Source of the DNA: Cnuella takakiae
Lineage (GTDB): Bacteria > Bacteroidota > Bacteroidia > Chitinophagales > Chitinophagaceae
DNA: 64,000 bases
Direction of reading: 5' to 3'
NCBI RefSeq assembly: GCF_001953305.1
Contig: NZ_MTFE01000010.1
Location: forward strand, 3,341,040-3,405,039
Below, in pieces: positions 35,059 to 44,283 of the stretch (positions are counted from its first letter, which is position 1; the number at the start of each line of letters is the position of its first letter). The translations under genes and the position numbers were made by a program. The notes below the pieces were generated by a model. The model was given only the letters and a program-made list of their open reading frames with translations, was not told the origin of the DNA and did not search any database.

Positions 35059-36819
35059 ATGAGCAAAAAAACCCTCATATTGCTTGGCACTTCCTTCCTG
35101 CTATTTATGGTAGCTGCCATCATCCGCTTTATTTCCTTCACGGAACTAAGGGCTTATATCAGGGAAGTTGAATGCTCCAGGGAACTGATTGTCTCACTTG
35201 AAAAACTCTCCACCCACCTTAAAAGCGCACAAATTTATGCTGGCGATACAACCAACGGTGCGATGTACAATTTCTTTGTAAACAATCGCAACGAAATAAG
35301 GCTGATCCCGCAAGACCTGGAGAAAATAGGTAAAATCGTAAAAGACCACCGCCCCAAGCAGCAAAAGCAATGGGAAATGGTGGGAGCCACGGTTAAAGAA
35401 CAATTGCCCCTTTTGCAACAGTATAACCTGAGTAAACTTGCCAATATGCCTGGTACCGGAGGCCTGGGTGCACTGTTGCGGATCAATACTTCCATCGCCT
35501 ATATGGTGCAACAGGAAGAGGCGGAACTGCAAGGGAAACGCCAACACCTCATTGCAGCACAGGAATGGAACGATGGCGTTTCGCTTGCCCTGGTGCTGAT
35601 TGCCTTACTTATTTTTGGTATCACCTTTACGCACAACCTAAGATTATCCCGGAAAGAGCGCTGGCTGGAAGGTTTTCTTTCATCCGTACTCGACACCTCA
35701 AGAGCAGGTATCGTTTCTTATAAGGCCATACGCCAGCAAAACACCATAGAAAAGTTTTCTGTAGCTTACCGCAACGATGCCGCAGGGCCCCTTATTGAAG
35801 CCATCGATTTATCTGATAATGAAATAGACCAGCGCTTTGAGCAGTTTGTTAAGGAAGCAAAGCTTTTTCGCCATTTTGTAGCTGTGGTGGAAAATGACCA
35901 GAACCAGGAAATGGAAATTGCCTACCAGGCAGGAGAAAAACAAATCTGGCTGCAATTGCTGCTGGCAAAAAGGGATGACGGTGTCACCCTTTCCATGCAT
36001 GATATCAGTGCCATCAAGCAGTACCAGGAAGACCTGAAAACATCTATTACCGAGCTGGAGCGCTCCAATTCCGAACTGGAGCAGTACGCTTATGCCGCCA
36101 GTCACGACTTGCAGGAGCCGCTGCGTAAGATCACTACGTTCGCCCACATGCTGCAGGACACCCAGTCTGAAAACCTGAACGAAAAAGGCAGGCAGTATAT
36201 CCAAAAGATCATTGCATCAACATCCCGAATGACCACGCTGATCCGTGACCTGCTCAATTTCTCCAGCCTGAAGCAAAAAGACCATTTTGAAAACCTGGAT
36301 CTTAATGATGTGCTGGAAAGCGTGTTGCAGGATCTGGAACTAGCCATACAGCAAAAAGAAGTTCGCATCTCCGCAGAACATTTACCCGAAATAGAAGCCA
36401 TTCCGCTGCAGATGCACCAACTGTTTTACAACCTGCTGACCAATGCCGTAAAATTTGCCAGTCCCAACCGCAAACCCGAAATCAGGATTACCTGCGGTAC
36501 CCTCCCACATGAGCAAAAAGAGCGCTTTGGCCTCAATCCACAACTTTCTTACCTGCAGTTAATGGTGGCGGATAACGGAATTGGGTTCGACCGTCAACAT
36601 GCCAACCAAATATTTGGTTTGTTCAAGCGCCTCAACAACAAAGAGCTGTACACCGGCTCAGGCATTGGGCTGGCCTTGTGTAAGCGGGTTATGGACAACC
36701 ACCAGGGGCTCATCTTTGCCGAAAGTGAAGAAGGCATGGGTGCCCGGTTTTACCTGCTGCTGCCCACCAGCCAGCACCAAAACCTTGCACCCCTGGCTTC
36801 CCTTAAAAAGTCTGCATAA
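35059..36819 (+). CDS. membrane sensor histidine kinase
   Basis: 586 residues. TM1 at ~5-27 and TM2 at ~177-197 bracket a helical periplasmic sensor of ~145 residues (RELIVSLEKLSTHLKSAQIYAG), of the CHASE3-like kind. A degenerate PAS-like region precedes a HisKA domain with the phosphorylatable His in YAASHDLQEPLRKI, then HATPase_c with N box NAVKFASPN, G1 ADNGIGFD, F IFGLFKRL and G2 GSGIGLALCKRV. The catalytic part resembles phytochrome-type kinases. No receiver domain and no response regulator gene next to it, so its partner is elsewhere. Confidence 0.93.
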   Translation: MSKKTLILLGTSFLLFMVAAIIRFISFTELRAYIREVECSRELIVSLEKLSTHLKSAQIYAGDTTNGAMYNFFVNNRNEIRLIPQDLEKIGKIVKDHRPKQQKQWEMVGATVKEQLPLLQQYNLSKLANMPGTGGLGALLRINTSIAYMVQQEEAELQGKRQHLIAAQEWNDGVSLALVLIALLIFGITFTHNLRLSRKERWLEGFLSSVLDTSRAGIVSYKAIRQQNTIEKFSVAYRNDAAGPLIEAIDLSDNEIDQRFEQFVKEAKLFRHFVAVVENDQNQEMEIAYQAGEKQIWLQLLLAKRDDGVTLSMHDISAIKQYQEDLKTSITELERSNSELEQYAYAASHDLQEPLRKITTFAHMLQDTQSENLNEKGRQYIQKIIASTSRMTTLIRDLLNFSSLKQKDHFENLDLNDVLESVLQDLELAIQQKEVRISAEHLPEIEAIPLQMHQLFYNLLTNAVKFASPNRKPEIRITCGTLPHEQKERFGLNPQLSYLQLMVADNGIGFDRQHANQIFGLFKRLNNKELYTGSGIGLALCKRVMDNHQGLIFAESEEGMGARFYLLLPTSQHQNLAPLASLKKSA

Positions 36820-36823
36820 AAAA

Positions 36824-36848
36824 ATCCTCCTTCAGAGGGAAGGAGGAT
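36824..36848 (+). terminator. hairpin after the histidine kinase gene
   Basis: ATCCTCCTT pairs with AAGGAGGAT around CAGAGGG, beginning five bases after the stop codon. No T run follows, so it may be a weak terminator or an RNA-stabilising stem. Confidence 0.5.
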
Positions 36849-37294
36849 CGTCACGGCTATCGTATCGAATTACCTCGGTACGAACTACAGTCTTCCGTTG
36901 TACATCAACTTATTAGGGGTACCAGATTGTTCAGGATTGGATTCAAAACGGGCTATCGCACATTGCAGACAAAAAATTTGCCTGTTGATCGATTACAAAG
37001 CTAAGGATTGAATTAGTGCGAGTTACTGATTATAAAAGTTAGATTGACACTTATGGAAGGCAATTTTCCAAAATCGTATTATCACGAAGTAGTTGTACGG
37101 ATACGACAGGATTTAGTGAGGCTGATTGGTGTGAATGAAAAATTGCCAGTGAGCCTTTCCTTAAGCCTTTCTCTCCCAGGTAACACAACCCTATCTTCCT
37201 GTGCCTCAGGCCACCTATTGCAGGGCAGCCTCTTAATTATTAAAAAAATTTGCTGAGTTTGCTGAAGAGATTATCTTCGATCCGCAATTGCAAC

Positions 37295-37469
37295 AAAAAG
37301 CCCACTGTGGAAACAGCGGGCGACTAACGATTGCTTGCCATATGAAAGAGTTACACTAATCTTTTTCTTTGCTGCCTTGCAGCTTTCGACCTGGGCGGCT
37401 GACGATTCTTACCATATTCACTTTCGATTGCCTGCCGTATGTTATTTCCAGATGTCTAATGCAAATCTA
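37295..37469 (-). ncRNA. candidate small RNA, minus strand
   Basis: On the minus strand a TAGATTTG -7 box (37462-37469) is followed ~165 bases later by a terminator: GCCCGCTGT/ACAGTGGGC with loop TTCC and then TTTTT (37295-37321). The stem forms fully only on this strand (G-U pairs), so the transcript direction is minus. Inside are two copies of a ~22-base sequence (CATAYGGCARGCAATCG...AGT) at 37321-37344 and 37418-37441, plus a GCTGC-AAG-GCAGC hairpin. A 19-codon frame beginning MVRIVSRPGRK lies between them; I judge the region more likely RNA than protein. Confidence 0.4.
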
Positions 37470-37582
37470 AAGCGCGATTTTTCCCAAGGAGAATCAATTT
37501 AATTTACCGGCTATCATTTCAAAGTACCCTGAAGGTAGCCGGAACGCAGTACAGGCTTGCATTTGCGGATTATTTTAACATT

Positions 37583-39169
37583 ATGTCCAACCGAACTTCA
37601 GATACACTTTTTCAACTGATCCACTCCCTGGAAAAATCAGAAAAGAGGCATTTCAAGCTCTATATCAAACGCAGTTCTGCAAAAGAGGACCTGAAGATCA
37701 TCCAGCTTTTTGATGCGTTAGACAAAATGAGTGAGTACGATGAGCGGCTTCTGTTGAAAAAATTACCCGGAACGGAAAAACCACAGCTGTCCAATCTTAA
37801 AACACACCTGTACAAACAGGTACTGGCCTCACTGCGTTTGCTGAAACGCACTGATAATATCGATTTTGAACTGAACGAACAGCTGGAATATGCCCGCATC
37901 CTTTATTACAAAGGCCTTTACCTGCAAAGCCTGAAAATTCTGGACAAGGTAAAAGAACAGGCACAGCTCTATTTCCAGGACAGCATCCTGATGCAGGTGA
38001 TATCGCTGGAAAAAAAGATTGAGAACCTCCACATTACCCGTAGCATCCAGCACAAGGCCGATGAACTGGCAGCCGAATCGAACGGCGTGCACGAACGCCG
38101 CTGGATGATAACCCAGCTCTCCAATCTTTCACTCCAGCTGTATAGCTGGTATGTAAAGAACGGGCACGCCCGCAACGAGGAAGATGAGAAAGATGTGCGG
38201 GTGTTTTTCCGTTCTACCCTGCCGCGCAACGCACACAAGCATTCCGGCTTTTACGAAAGGCTTTACCTGTACCAGAGCTATTGCTGGTATGCCTTTATTC
38301 GCCAGGATTTTCTGATGTATTACCGTTATACTCAAAAATGGGTAGACCTATTCCACGAGTTTCCCAACATGATTAATGTGGAAGCAGGGCATTACATCAA
38401 AGGCCTGCACAACCTGATCAATGCGCATTTCGACCTGCGCAACGACCAGATGTTTGAAGCAACCCTAAAAGTGTTGGAAGACTTTGCGGCTTCATCTTTT
38501 GTGCAACACCACGAGAACTTCCGCATCCAGACCTTTGTGTATATCAAACAGGCGAAAATCAACAAGCATTTTATGCAGGGCAGCTTCAAGGAAGGTTTGG
38601 AACTGGTTCCCCTGCTTGAGGAAAAGCTGTCGGAGTACAGCCTGTTCCTTGACACGCACCGGATCCTGGTGTTTAACTACAAAATTGCCAGCCTTTATTT
38701 TGGCTCGGGCGATTACAGCACATCCATCGATTACCTGCAAAGGATCATCAACGATAATGTAGACCTTCGAACCGATCTGCAATGTTACTCGAGGCTGCTT
38801 CACCTGATGGCGCATTACGAGTTGGGCAATTTCGACATCATCGAGTCGCTTACCAAGTCGGTGTACCGGTTTATGGCCAAGATGAAAAACCTGACAGTTG
38901 TTGAAGAGGAGATGTTCCGGTTTTTGCGCTCCTCATTCCACCTGTCGCGCCGGCAGTTGAAGCCCGAAATGGAAGCGTTCCTGCAAAAGATCAAACACCT
39001 GGAAAAAAACCGTTTTGAAACCCGCTCTTTTGCCTACCTCGATGTGATTTCGTGGGTGGAAAGCAAGGTGCACCAAAAGCCCATGTCCGAAGTCATCCGC
39101 GAAAAATACCTCGCCCGTAAAAAGCGCCGTTACCACCCAACATTGCAACCCGATTTTTCCAAAACCTAA
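37583..39169 (+). CDS. long helical cytosolic protein, hypothetical (TPR-like)
   Basis: 528 residues with no signal peptide or membrane segment. Almost entirely alpha-helical with TPR-like hairpins (ARILYYKGLYLQSLKILDKVKEQAQLY, YYRYTQKWVDLFHEFPNMINVEAGHYIKGLHNLI, YKIASLYFGSGDYSTSIDYLQRIIND). The N-terminus LFQLIHSLEKSEKRHFKLYIKR is a recurrent feature of a Bacteroidota-wide protein family of unknown function. The C-terminus is basic (LARKKRRYHPTLQPDF). Its own promoter is unclear; a good terminator follows 130 bases after the stop. Confidence 0.82.
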   Translation: MSNRTSDTLFQLIHSLEKSEKRHFKLYIKRSSAKEDLKIIQLFDALDKMSEYDERLLLKKLPGTEKPQLSNLKTHLYKQVLASLRLLKRTDNIDFELNEQLEYARILYYKGLYLQSLKILDKVKEQAQLYFQDSILMQVISLEKKIENLHITRSIQHKADELAAESNGVHERRWMITQLSNLSLQLYSWYVKNGHARNEEDEKDVRVFFRSTLPRNAHKHSGFYERLYLYQSYCWYAFIRQDFLMYYRYTQKWVDLFHEFPNMINVEAGHYIKGLHNLINAHFDLRNDQMFEATLKVLEDFAASSFVQHHENFRIQTFVYIKQAKINKHFMQGSFKEGLELVPLLEEKLSEYSLFLDTHRILVFNYKIASLYFGSGDYSTSIDYLQRIINDNVDLRTDLQCYSRLLHLMAHYELGNFDIIESLTKSVYRFMAKMKNLTVVEEEMFRFLRSSFHLSRRQLKPEMEAFLQKIKHLEKNRFETRSFAYLDVISWVESKVHQKPMSEVIREKYLARKKRRYHPTLQPDFSKT

Positions 39170-39300
39170 ATATTTTGGCACACGGGTTGCTCCATTTTCA
39201 TAAAGGCTGTTTTCTTATTGTTTCATTCGTTTTTCGTTTTATTCTTTCAGAGCAACAGCCCAAACAGTTTCAGGACCTTACGGTTTTGTAACTGTACAGA

Positions 39301-39328
39301 GGGGGCAGCAAAGGCTGCTCCCTTTTTT
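39301..39328 (+). terminator. rho-independent terminator
   Basis: GGGGGCAGC/GCTGCTCCC (one G-T wobble) with loop AAAG, followed by TTTTTT. It ends the helical-protein transcript, 60 bases before the acyl-CoA ligase start. Confidence 0.85.
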
Positions 39329-39389
39329 ATTGCCTGCTGCTACAAGGCTGGCCTGTATATTTCTATTTATTGAATTGGAGAAAGGACTT

Positions 39390-41183
39390 ATGGCCTACAG
39401 TGAACCCACCCGTTTATTTGACCTGGTTGATTATCAACTGGCCAGGTTTCCGCTGCCCGATATGCTGGCCGCTGTTGAAGAGGGCTCGTGGCGCCGGTAC
39501 GCTACGCAGGAAGTAAAAGATACTGCGCAACAGCTTGCAGCGGCTTTCCACCATTGCGGCATTGGCTGGCAGGACGGCACTTCAGAAGGTCGCAATAAAG
39601 TAGCGGTTATCAGCGGCAACAGACCCGAATGGATCATCCTGGACCTGGCTGTGCAACAGGCTGGTGCCGTACTCGTGCCCATTTACCCTACTGTTCATGC
39701 AGCAGAACTACAGTATATTCTCGACCATGCAGGCGTATCCATTCTTTTTGTTGAAAACAATGTGCTGGCGCAAAAAGCAGCCGCACTCATGCCCATGCTG
39801 CCCGGCCTGAAGTCCATTTATACTTTTGAAAAAACAGGTAGCTTTCGCCACTGGCAGTACCTGCTGGAGAAACATACACCTGCGGATATAGCGGCCGTTC
39901 AGGATATCAGCCGCAGTATCCAACCCACAGATTTGGCTACCATCATTTATACTTCTGGCACTACGGGAACGCCCAAAGGTGTAATGCTTTCGCACCGGAA
40001 CATTTTAAGTGATGTGATTAGCTGCCATCCGCTCGTTGCCGATGTAGGCATTGAGGGTGACAAAGTGCTCAGTTTTCTGCCCCTGAACCACGCCTTTGAA
40101 CGTTGTGCCAATTACCTGTACTTCTACTCGGGTGCGTCGGTGTACTATGCCCAAAGCACCGCTACCATTGCCGAAGACCTTAGGTATGTGCAACCGGTAT
40201 TGTTCACCACGGTGCCGCGCTTACTGGAAAAGGTATATGAAACCATTTTGAGCAAGGGCGCCCAGCTAACGGGAATCAAAAAAAACTTGTTTGACTGGTC
40301 GGTAAGGTTGGCGGAGCAATACGAGATCAATACATCTTTACCGCTTACTTATCGGGCACAACTGGCACTTGCCGATAAACTAATTTTTAATAAATGGCGT
40401 GCAGCAATGGGTGGCAGGGTTAAAGCAGTTATTACCGGGGCTGCAGCCTGCCAGGTAAAACTGCTCCGTTCCTTTTCGGCAGCTGGGATTGTCATCATGG
40501 AAGGGTACGGCCTGACGGAAGCCGCACCTGTTGTAAGCGGCAACCGCTACCCTGCCAAAGGCCGGAAATTTGGTACCGTAGGCCCTCCCTTGGAAAATAT
40601 AGAAGTGGACTTTGCTGCGGATGGCGAGCTGCTGATAAAGGGCGCTAATGTAATGATGGGTTACTATAAAAAACCTGACCAAACGGCCGAAGTGCTGCGG
40701 GATGGATGGTTGTATACGGGTGATATAGCAGTACTGGAAGAAGGGAAATTTCTGAAAATTACCGACCGCAAAAAAGAACTGTTTAAAACCAGCGGCGGCA
40801 AATATGTGGCGCCCCAACCCATTGAAAACAGCATGGTACAAAGTCGCTGGATAGAACAAATGATGGTCACCGGGGCGGGTGAAAAGTTTGTTTCTGCCCT
40901 GATTGTTCCGGCATTCAATGCCATTAAAGAATGGTACGCGGCAAAAGGCCAGTCTTACCCTGGAAATGATGTTGCCGTAAAAGATGAAGCGATTCACAAG
41001 ATCATTCAAAAGGAAGTGCAGCAGTTTAACCAGCACTTCAACCCGGTGGAACAGGTCAAGAAGTTCCTGCTCTTGCCCTCGGAATGGACCATTGAAACAG
41101 GTGAACTAACGCATACCCTGAAACTCAAACGGAGGCAAATCCTGGAAAAGTATGGGCACCTGGTGGCCCAGCTTTATGCTTAA
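39390..41183 (+). CDS. long-chain acyl-CoA synthetase (AMP-binding)
   Basis: 597 residues from ATG 39390; a longer frame back to 39330 runs into the preceding terminator. AMP-binding motif TIIYTSGTTGTPKGVMLSHRN, A5 motif MEGYGLTEAAPVVSGN, A7 GWLYTGDIAVLEEGKFLKITDRKKELFKTSGGKYVAPQPIEN, and the C-terminal lysine region. The FAA1/long-chain type is indicated by VISGNRPEWIILDLAVQQAGAVLVPIYPT and FTTVPRLLEKVYE. Activates free fatty acids with ATP and CoA at the membrane face. Stands alone. Confidence 0.93.
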   Translation: MAYSEPTRLFDLVDYQLARFPLPDMLAAVEEGSWRRYATQEVKDTAQQLAAAFHHCGIGWQDGTSEGRNKVAVISGNRPEWIILDLAVQQAGAVLVPIYPTVHAAELQYILDHAGVSILFVENNVLAQKAAALMPMLPGLKSIYTFEKTGSFRHWQYLLEKHTPADIAAVQDISRSIQPTDLATIIYTSGTTGTPKGVMLSHRNILSDVISCHPLVADVGIEGDKVLSFLPLNHAFERCANYLYFYSGASVYYAQSTATIAEDLRYVQPVLFTTVPRLLEKVYETILSKGAQLTGIKKNLFDWSVRLAEQYEINTSLPLTYRAQLALADKLIFNKWRAAMGGRVKAVITGAAACQVKLLRSFSAAGIVIMEGYGLTEAAPVVSGNRYPAKGRKFGTVGPPLENIEVDFAADGELLIKGANVMMGYYKKPDQTAEVLRDGWLYTGDIAVLEEGKFLKITDRKKELFKTSGGKYVAPQPIENSMVQSRWIEQMMVTGAGEKFVSALIVPAFNAIKEWYAAKGQSYPGNDVAVKDEAIHKIIQKEVQQFNQHFNPVEQVKKFLLLPSEWTIETGELTHTLKLKRRQILEKYGHLVAQLYA

Positions 41184-41203
41184 CAGGCAAGTGCATGTAA
41201 TAT

Positions 41204-41265
41204 GGGTTGCCCAATAAACGGCACTAGTTGGTAAAACATGAGCCGTTTATTGGGCAACCCTATTT
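41204..41265. terminator. very long hairpin terminator between convergent genes
   Basis: A perfect 19-bp stem, GGGTTGCCCAATAAACGGC (41204-41222) with GCCGTTTATTGGGCAACCC (41242-41260), loop of 19 bases, then TATTTTTA. Unusually long for a terminator; it separates the acyl-CoA ligase from the convergent AHSA1-like gene. Confidence 0.8.
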
Positions 41266-41281
41266 TTATGGAATTAAAGCT

Positions 41282-41725
41282 TTACGATTTGCCGCTCAAG
41301 TAAGTCTTTAATTCCTCCAGCGATTTTTCCCATCCTTCCCGGTGGGGTTGTACTGCTTCTTCGCTGCCGAAATTTTCCTGCTGGACTTCCAGCCGACTAC
41401 CTGAGCCGGCAGGTTCAAAACGGATGTGCAGCTTATAATCACCATTGCCTACGGGCTGATGCGGCAGGTGCCAGATCCAGCTGTAATCCAAAGCCTTATT
41501 GGGTTCCACGTGCTCGTATGTGCCGCTGATCTCTATGTTTTCGGTAGTGGTACCGGTATTAAACAGGTATTGCACCTTGCCGCCTTCCTGTACATTGTTT
41601 TCAACCGAAACCAACTGGTTGCCCATTGGATGCCACCATTGTTTTAAATCTTCCGGGCTGGTCCATGCTTCGTACAGCCTTTCGGGGGAAACTGGAAATT
41701 CCTTGGAAATGGAAAGTGTTTGCAT
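41282..41725 (-). CDS. SRPBCC/AHSA1-like (START fold) protein
   Basis: 147 residues. Typical AHSA1 pattern: ISKEFPVSPERLYEAWTSPEDLKQWWHPMG at the start, then GGKVQYLFN, ISGTYEHVEPNKALDYSWIW, FEPAGSGSRLEVQQENF and GWEKSLEELKTYL at the end. A helix-grip fold that binds hydrophobic ligands or, in Aha1, the Hsp90 ATPase domain. Function here unknown. Cytosolic, monocistronic. Confidence 0.9.
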   Translation of the reverse strand: MQTLSISKEFPVSPERLYEAWTSPEDLKQWWHPMGNQLVSVENNVQEGGKVQYLFNTGTTTENIEISGTYEHVEPNKALDYSWIWHLPHQPVGNGDYKLHIRFEPAGSGSRLEVQQENFGSEEAVQPHREGWEKSLEELKTYLSGKS

Positions 41726-42014
41726 TGTTTACGTTTTCCTATCCTGCCAAACAATCAAGCCAAAAGCTTTTATGTTTCTTTCAAACAATTTTGTCAAATG
41801 TTCACCCCATCCTTTTCATACATTCCTTAACAAAAACAACTATTGCTTTACCAGGCCAATAGCCCTGTTGCCGATACTCCGCAATTTTTTGCTTAAGTAA
41901 CAAGGAGAAGCAGGTAAACTCAATATATGATTGATATGGGAATGCTATTAAGATCCAAGTTACCCGAACGGAAAAATCAATGGGGGCTTATCTTTGCAGG
42001 CCAAAGGATAAAAA

Positions 42015-42329
42015 ATGGTACCCTGCATTTGCATCAACGACGAAGGAAGACCTGCTGAAATACCTGCTGACAAGTGGGTTAAAAAGGATGATCAATACCG
42101 GATTACCCATGTTTACTTTCATCCCAACCAAGGCGGGATACAGGGATGTACCCTGTATGAAAAGCCACTGGATGAAACCTGTAAGCCCTACGAGACCTTT
42201 AAATTGTCCCGCTTTGCCATTCACCACGATGATCTGGAAGCTTTTATCGAGCTCTGCAAAATGTGCTCGGAACTAAACGAACTGGAAATCGAAAAACTCA
42301 TTGAGGAATCTGAACTCCAGACGGTATAA
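42015..42329 (+). CDS. conserved small hypothetical protein
   Basis: 104 residues, acidic, no signal peptide. Two parts: a beta-rich start (VPCICINDEGRPAEIPADKWVKKDDQYRITHVYFHPNQGGIQGCTLYEKPLDE) and a helical end (HHDDLEAFIELCKMCSELNELEIEKLIEES). Contains five cysteines. Codon use matches neighbours and it ends at a strong terminator, so it is a real gene, and similar short proteins recur in Bacteroidota; role unknown. Confidence 0.7.
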   Translation: MVPCICINDEGRPAEIPADKWVKKDDQYRITHVYFHPNQGGIQGCTLYEKPLDETCKPYETFKLSRFAIHHDDLEAFIELCKMCSELNELEIEKLIEESELQTV

Positions 42330-42342
42330 GGCTAAGCCTTCA

Positions 42343-42374
42343 AATAATAGCGGGAAATAGTTCCCGCTATTATT
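42343..42374. terminator. bidirectional terminator
   Basis: Perfect 14-bp stem AATAATAGCGGGAA/TTCCCGCTATTATT with loop ATAG between two convergent genes. Its last bases overlap the transglutaminase stop region. Confidence 0.8.
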
Positions 42375-43380
42375 TTGCGGTACCTGCAACAGGGGATGGC
42401 TTTACCTGCAGACGGTACTGCAGGATACTTTCTCCTCCATATACCACGTACAGCCAGCGGATTTCGGGTGTTTGTACCACGTAAGATAGTTTCACCTTTC
42501 TTCCCGAAGCCTGAAAAGGCTGCTCCGGGTAATTGCGCCACACCGGTCCTGTATGCAACCGGGGATCGCCAAAGGGCCGGTCCCAGATTTCTATTGGGTA
42601 GCCCGGCATATTTGATTCCAGTTCAAAGTGCAGGGTATCGCCTACCTCTGCCTCAAGAATACCTTCGTAGGGTGCATACCCAATAATATGCTGCCGCACA
42701 TAACCTGAATGGCGGAAGGGACTTCGGTTAAATTCAGGTAATTGCTGCAATTGGGGCAGCAAGGTCCAGAAAGGATCTTCGGGGTAATGGTCTTCAATAA
42801 ATTGCTGGGGGGCTGCAAGGAAGTAACGGTTATCGTAGCTGCGGATAAAGGTGTCGCCAAAATAGCCCACATAACCTGCCGCCCAGGTAGCATCTACTAA
42901 GTACCAATTGTTTTCGATCATTACCGCATTCCAGGAATGGTTGGAACGAAAACCCCGGTTGCTGCTGCCACGGGCATAGCCCGTAACCACTTCGGCCTTT
43001 ATGCCTGCATATTGGCAAAGCGTTTTGAACAGGCGGGCATAGCCATCACAAACAGCTTCCCTTTTGGCCAGAACGTTTTCTGCCACCCGTTCATCCAGGG
43101 GTTTTAATACACTGCTGGTATCTTCCTCTGCCAGGGACCGAACCCGCCAGGCCGGTGTTACTGAGATACGGGACGCTACTTTATAACTGATATTCCCTGT
43201 TACCCAATGAAAAAGTGCAGTCACTTTTTCCCTTTCGGTGACCAGTCCTTGCGTGATTTCTGCGGCCTTGGCAGCAACGGGTGTCATGGCCACCTGGGTA
43301 GCAAAGCGAGCTTGCACCTGCTGGGCAGCAAGGGAATTGGCTAAAAAGGTAATAAAGATAAGTATTCGGAAACGGAACAT
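42370..43380 (-). CDS. secreted transglutaminase-like protein
   Basis: 336 residues from ATG 43380 (an ATG five codons upstream is also possible). Signal peptide MFRFRILIFITFLANSLAAQ. The transglutaminase-core triad is visible: Cys in REAVCDGYARLFKTLCQYAGI, His in SNHSWNAVMIENNWY, Asp in LVDATWAAGYVG. A C-terminal beta domain follows (LEAEVGDTLHFELESNMPGYPIE). Members act as peptidases or cross-linkers in the periplasm; the substrate is unknown. Confidence 0.88.
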   Translation of the reverse strand: MFRFRILIFITFLANSLAAQQVQARFATQVAMTPVAAKAAEITQGLVTEREKVTALFHWVTGNISYKVASRISVTPAWRVRSLAEEDTSSVLKPLDERVAENVLAKREAVCDGYARLFKTLCQYAGIKAEVVTGYARGSSNRGFRSNHSWNAVMIENNWYLVDATWAAGYVGYFGDTFIRSYDNRYFLAAPQQFIEDHYPEDPFWTLLPQLQQLPEFNRSPFRHSGYVRQHIIGYAPYEGILEAEVGDTLHFELESNMPGYPIEIWDRPFGDPRLHTGPVWRNYPEQPFQASGRKVKLSYVVQTPEIRWLYVVYGGESILQYRLQVKPSPVAGTAK

Positions 43381-43492
43381 ATTGCAGCAATCCAAAGGAC
43401 GAAAGGTTATGGAGAACAGGTTGCATCTCCCCTATTTAATTTAGAGATGTTCTACCGGTTCTCCTGTTTCAAACTTTGCCGCGCAGCTCCAT

Positions 43493-43876
43493 TTACCACC
43501 CGCCCAACTCTTCCTGTTCTTCCTTTTTGAGTTGGGCATGCCTGTTTACACCCAGGTTGTTTAGCGCCAGCAAAGTCATGGAATTAAACGAAGGCCGCCA
43601 AACTTCGGTTTGGCTGTCCAGCAAAACTACCCGTACGTTCAGTCCAAATTCCTGTTTAAGTTGGTGGGCCACTTCACTGGCAGTAAACCAGGACTTTATA
43701 TTGAACACACCCGGTTCATGTTTTCTGCGAACCTGCTCCAGGTGGTATTCGCCACTGAGCGGAAGTTCCTCTTTTTTTACGGCATCAAAAACCTGCAGGT
43801 GGAGGTTTGGAAAACATTTATTAAAGCGATACTGAAGGTCGCTTACTGAACGCCAGTCGTCAATTTCGAGTAGCAT
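43493..43876 (-). CDS. conserved hypothetical protein
   Basis: 127 residues from ATG 43876 (MLLEIDDWRSVSDLQYRFNKCFP); the frame extends 26 codons further up, into a sequence of less protein-like character. A mixed alpha/beta protein with HLEQVRRKHEPGVFNIKSWFTASEVAHQLKQEFGLNVRVVLLD, an acidic C-terminus (KKEEQEELGG), no signal peptide. The LQxxFxxxFPxLxLxFF-like start is shared by a family of short Bacteroidota proteins of unknown role. Confidence 0.65.
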   Translation of the reverse strand: MLLEIDDWRSVSDLQYRFNKCFPNLHLQVFDAVKKEELPLSGEYHLEQVRRKHEPGVFNIKSWFTASEVAHQLKQEFGLNVRVVLLDSQTEVWRPSFNSMTLLALNNLGVNRHAQLKKEEQEELGGW

Positions 43877-44283
43877 GGAACAGCATTTTAATATGGAAGG
43901 GAACATTGGAGTTTTTACCGGAACATGCAATAGCATACCTACAGAAAGGTGCAAATCTTGGTTGGACCAAACTTTAGATCATTTTTCCTTGTAACCCCCT
44001 TTTTTCTAATCCACCCTTTTTTAGGTAATTGGAATTTATTGTAGCACAATAATATCCAGTCAACTTTAGGGTTTAGGCAAAGTTGGAGGCAAAACTGTTT
44101 TGCCCAATTGAGCAAAGTCAACCTTAACAACAATATTTAACAGGGCGGTGGGCTTCCCTTACGCAACGTTCAGGCATGTAAAAGCCCCGCCATAAATGGC
44201 AGGGCCAAAACAACTAACCCACTTTATTCAAACTGGTAAGAACAAGTGGACACAAATATAAGTGCTATAACTTGCTAAAAGAA
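43877..44283. other. AT-rich intergenic region
   Basis: About 400 bases. The repeated CCCTTTTTTCTAATCCACCCTTTTTTA near 43995-44023 is a short tandem-like T-rich block; a minus-strand terminator for the upstream lipoprotein gene lies at 44180-44205. No coding region is supported. Confidence 0.45.
44180..44205 (-). terminator. terminator of the kinase-motif lipoprotein gene
   Basis: On the minus strand GCCCTGCC/GGCGGGGC (one U-G pair) with loop ATTTAT, followed by TTTT. It lies 79 bases after the stop codon. Confidence 0.7.

Larger units (their letters stand above)
36820..37582. other. long intergenic region with minus-strand RNA signals
   Basis: About 760 bases. A short frame over 37044-37256 has a serine/leucine low-complexity middle and no homology pattern, and is not accepted. 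The left end holds a hairpin after the kinase gene; the right half carries a minus-strand promoter-repeat-terminator arrangement listed separately as a candidate small RNA. Confidence 0.5.

Noticed and set aside
37044-37256. 70-residue plus-strand frame in the gap before the helical protein
   Set aside because: Short, with a SLSLSLSLP low-complexity middle, no promoter or conservation pattern; the surrounding signals point to the minus strand.
41980-42276. 98-residue plus-strand frame overlapping the small acidic protein
   Set aside because: The frame at 42015-42329 has better codon use, an ordered acidic protein-like translation and ends at the terminator; the other is out of frame with it.
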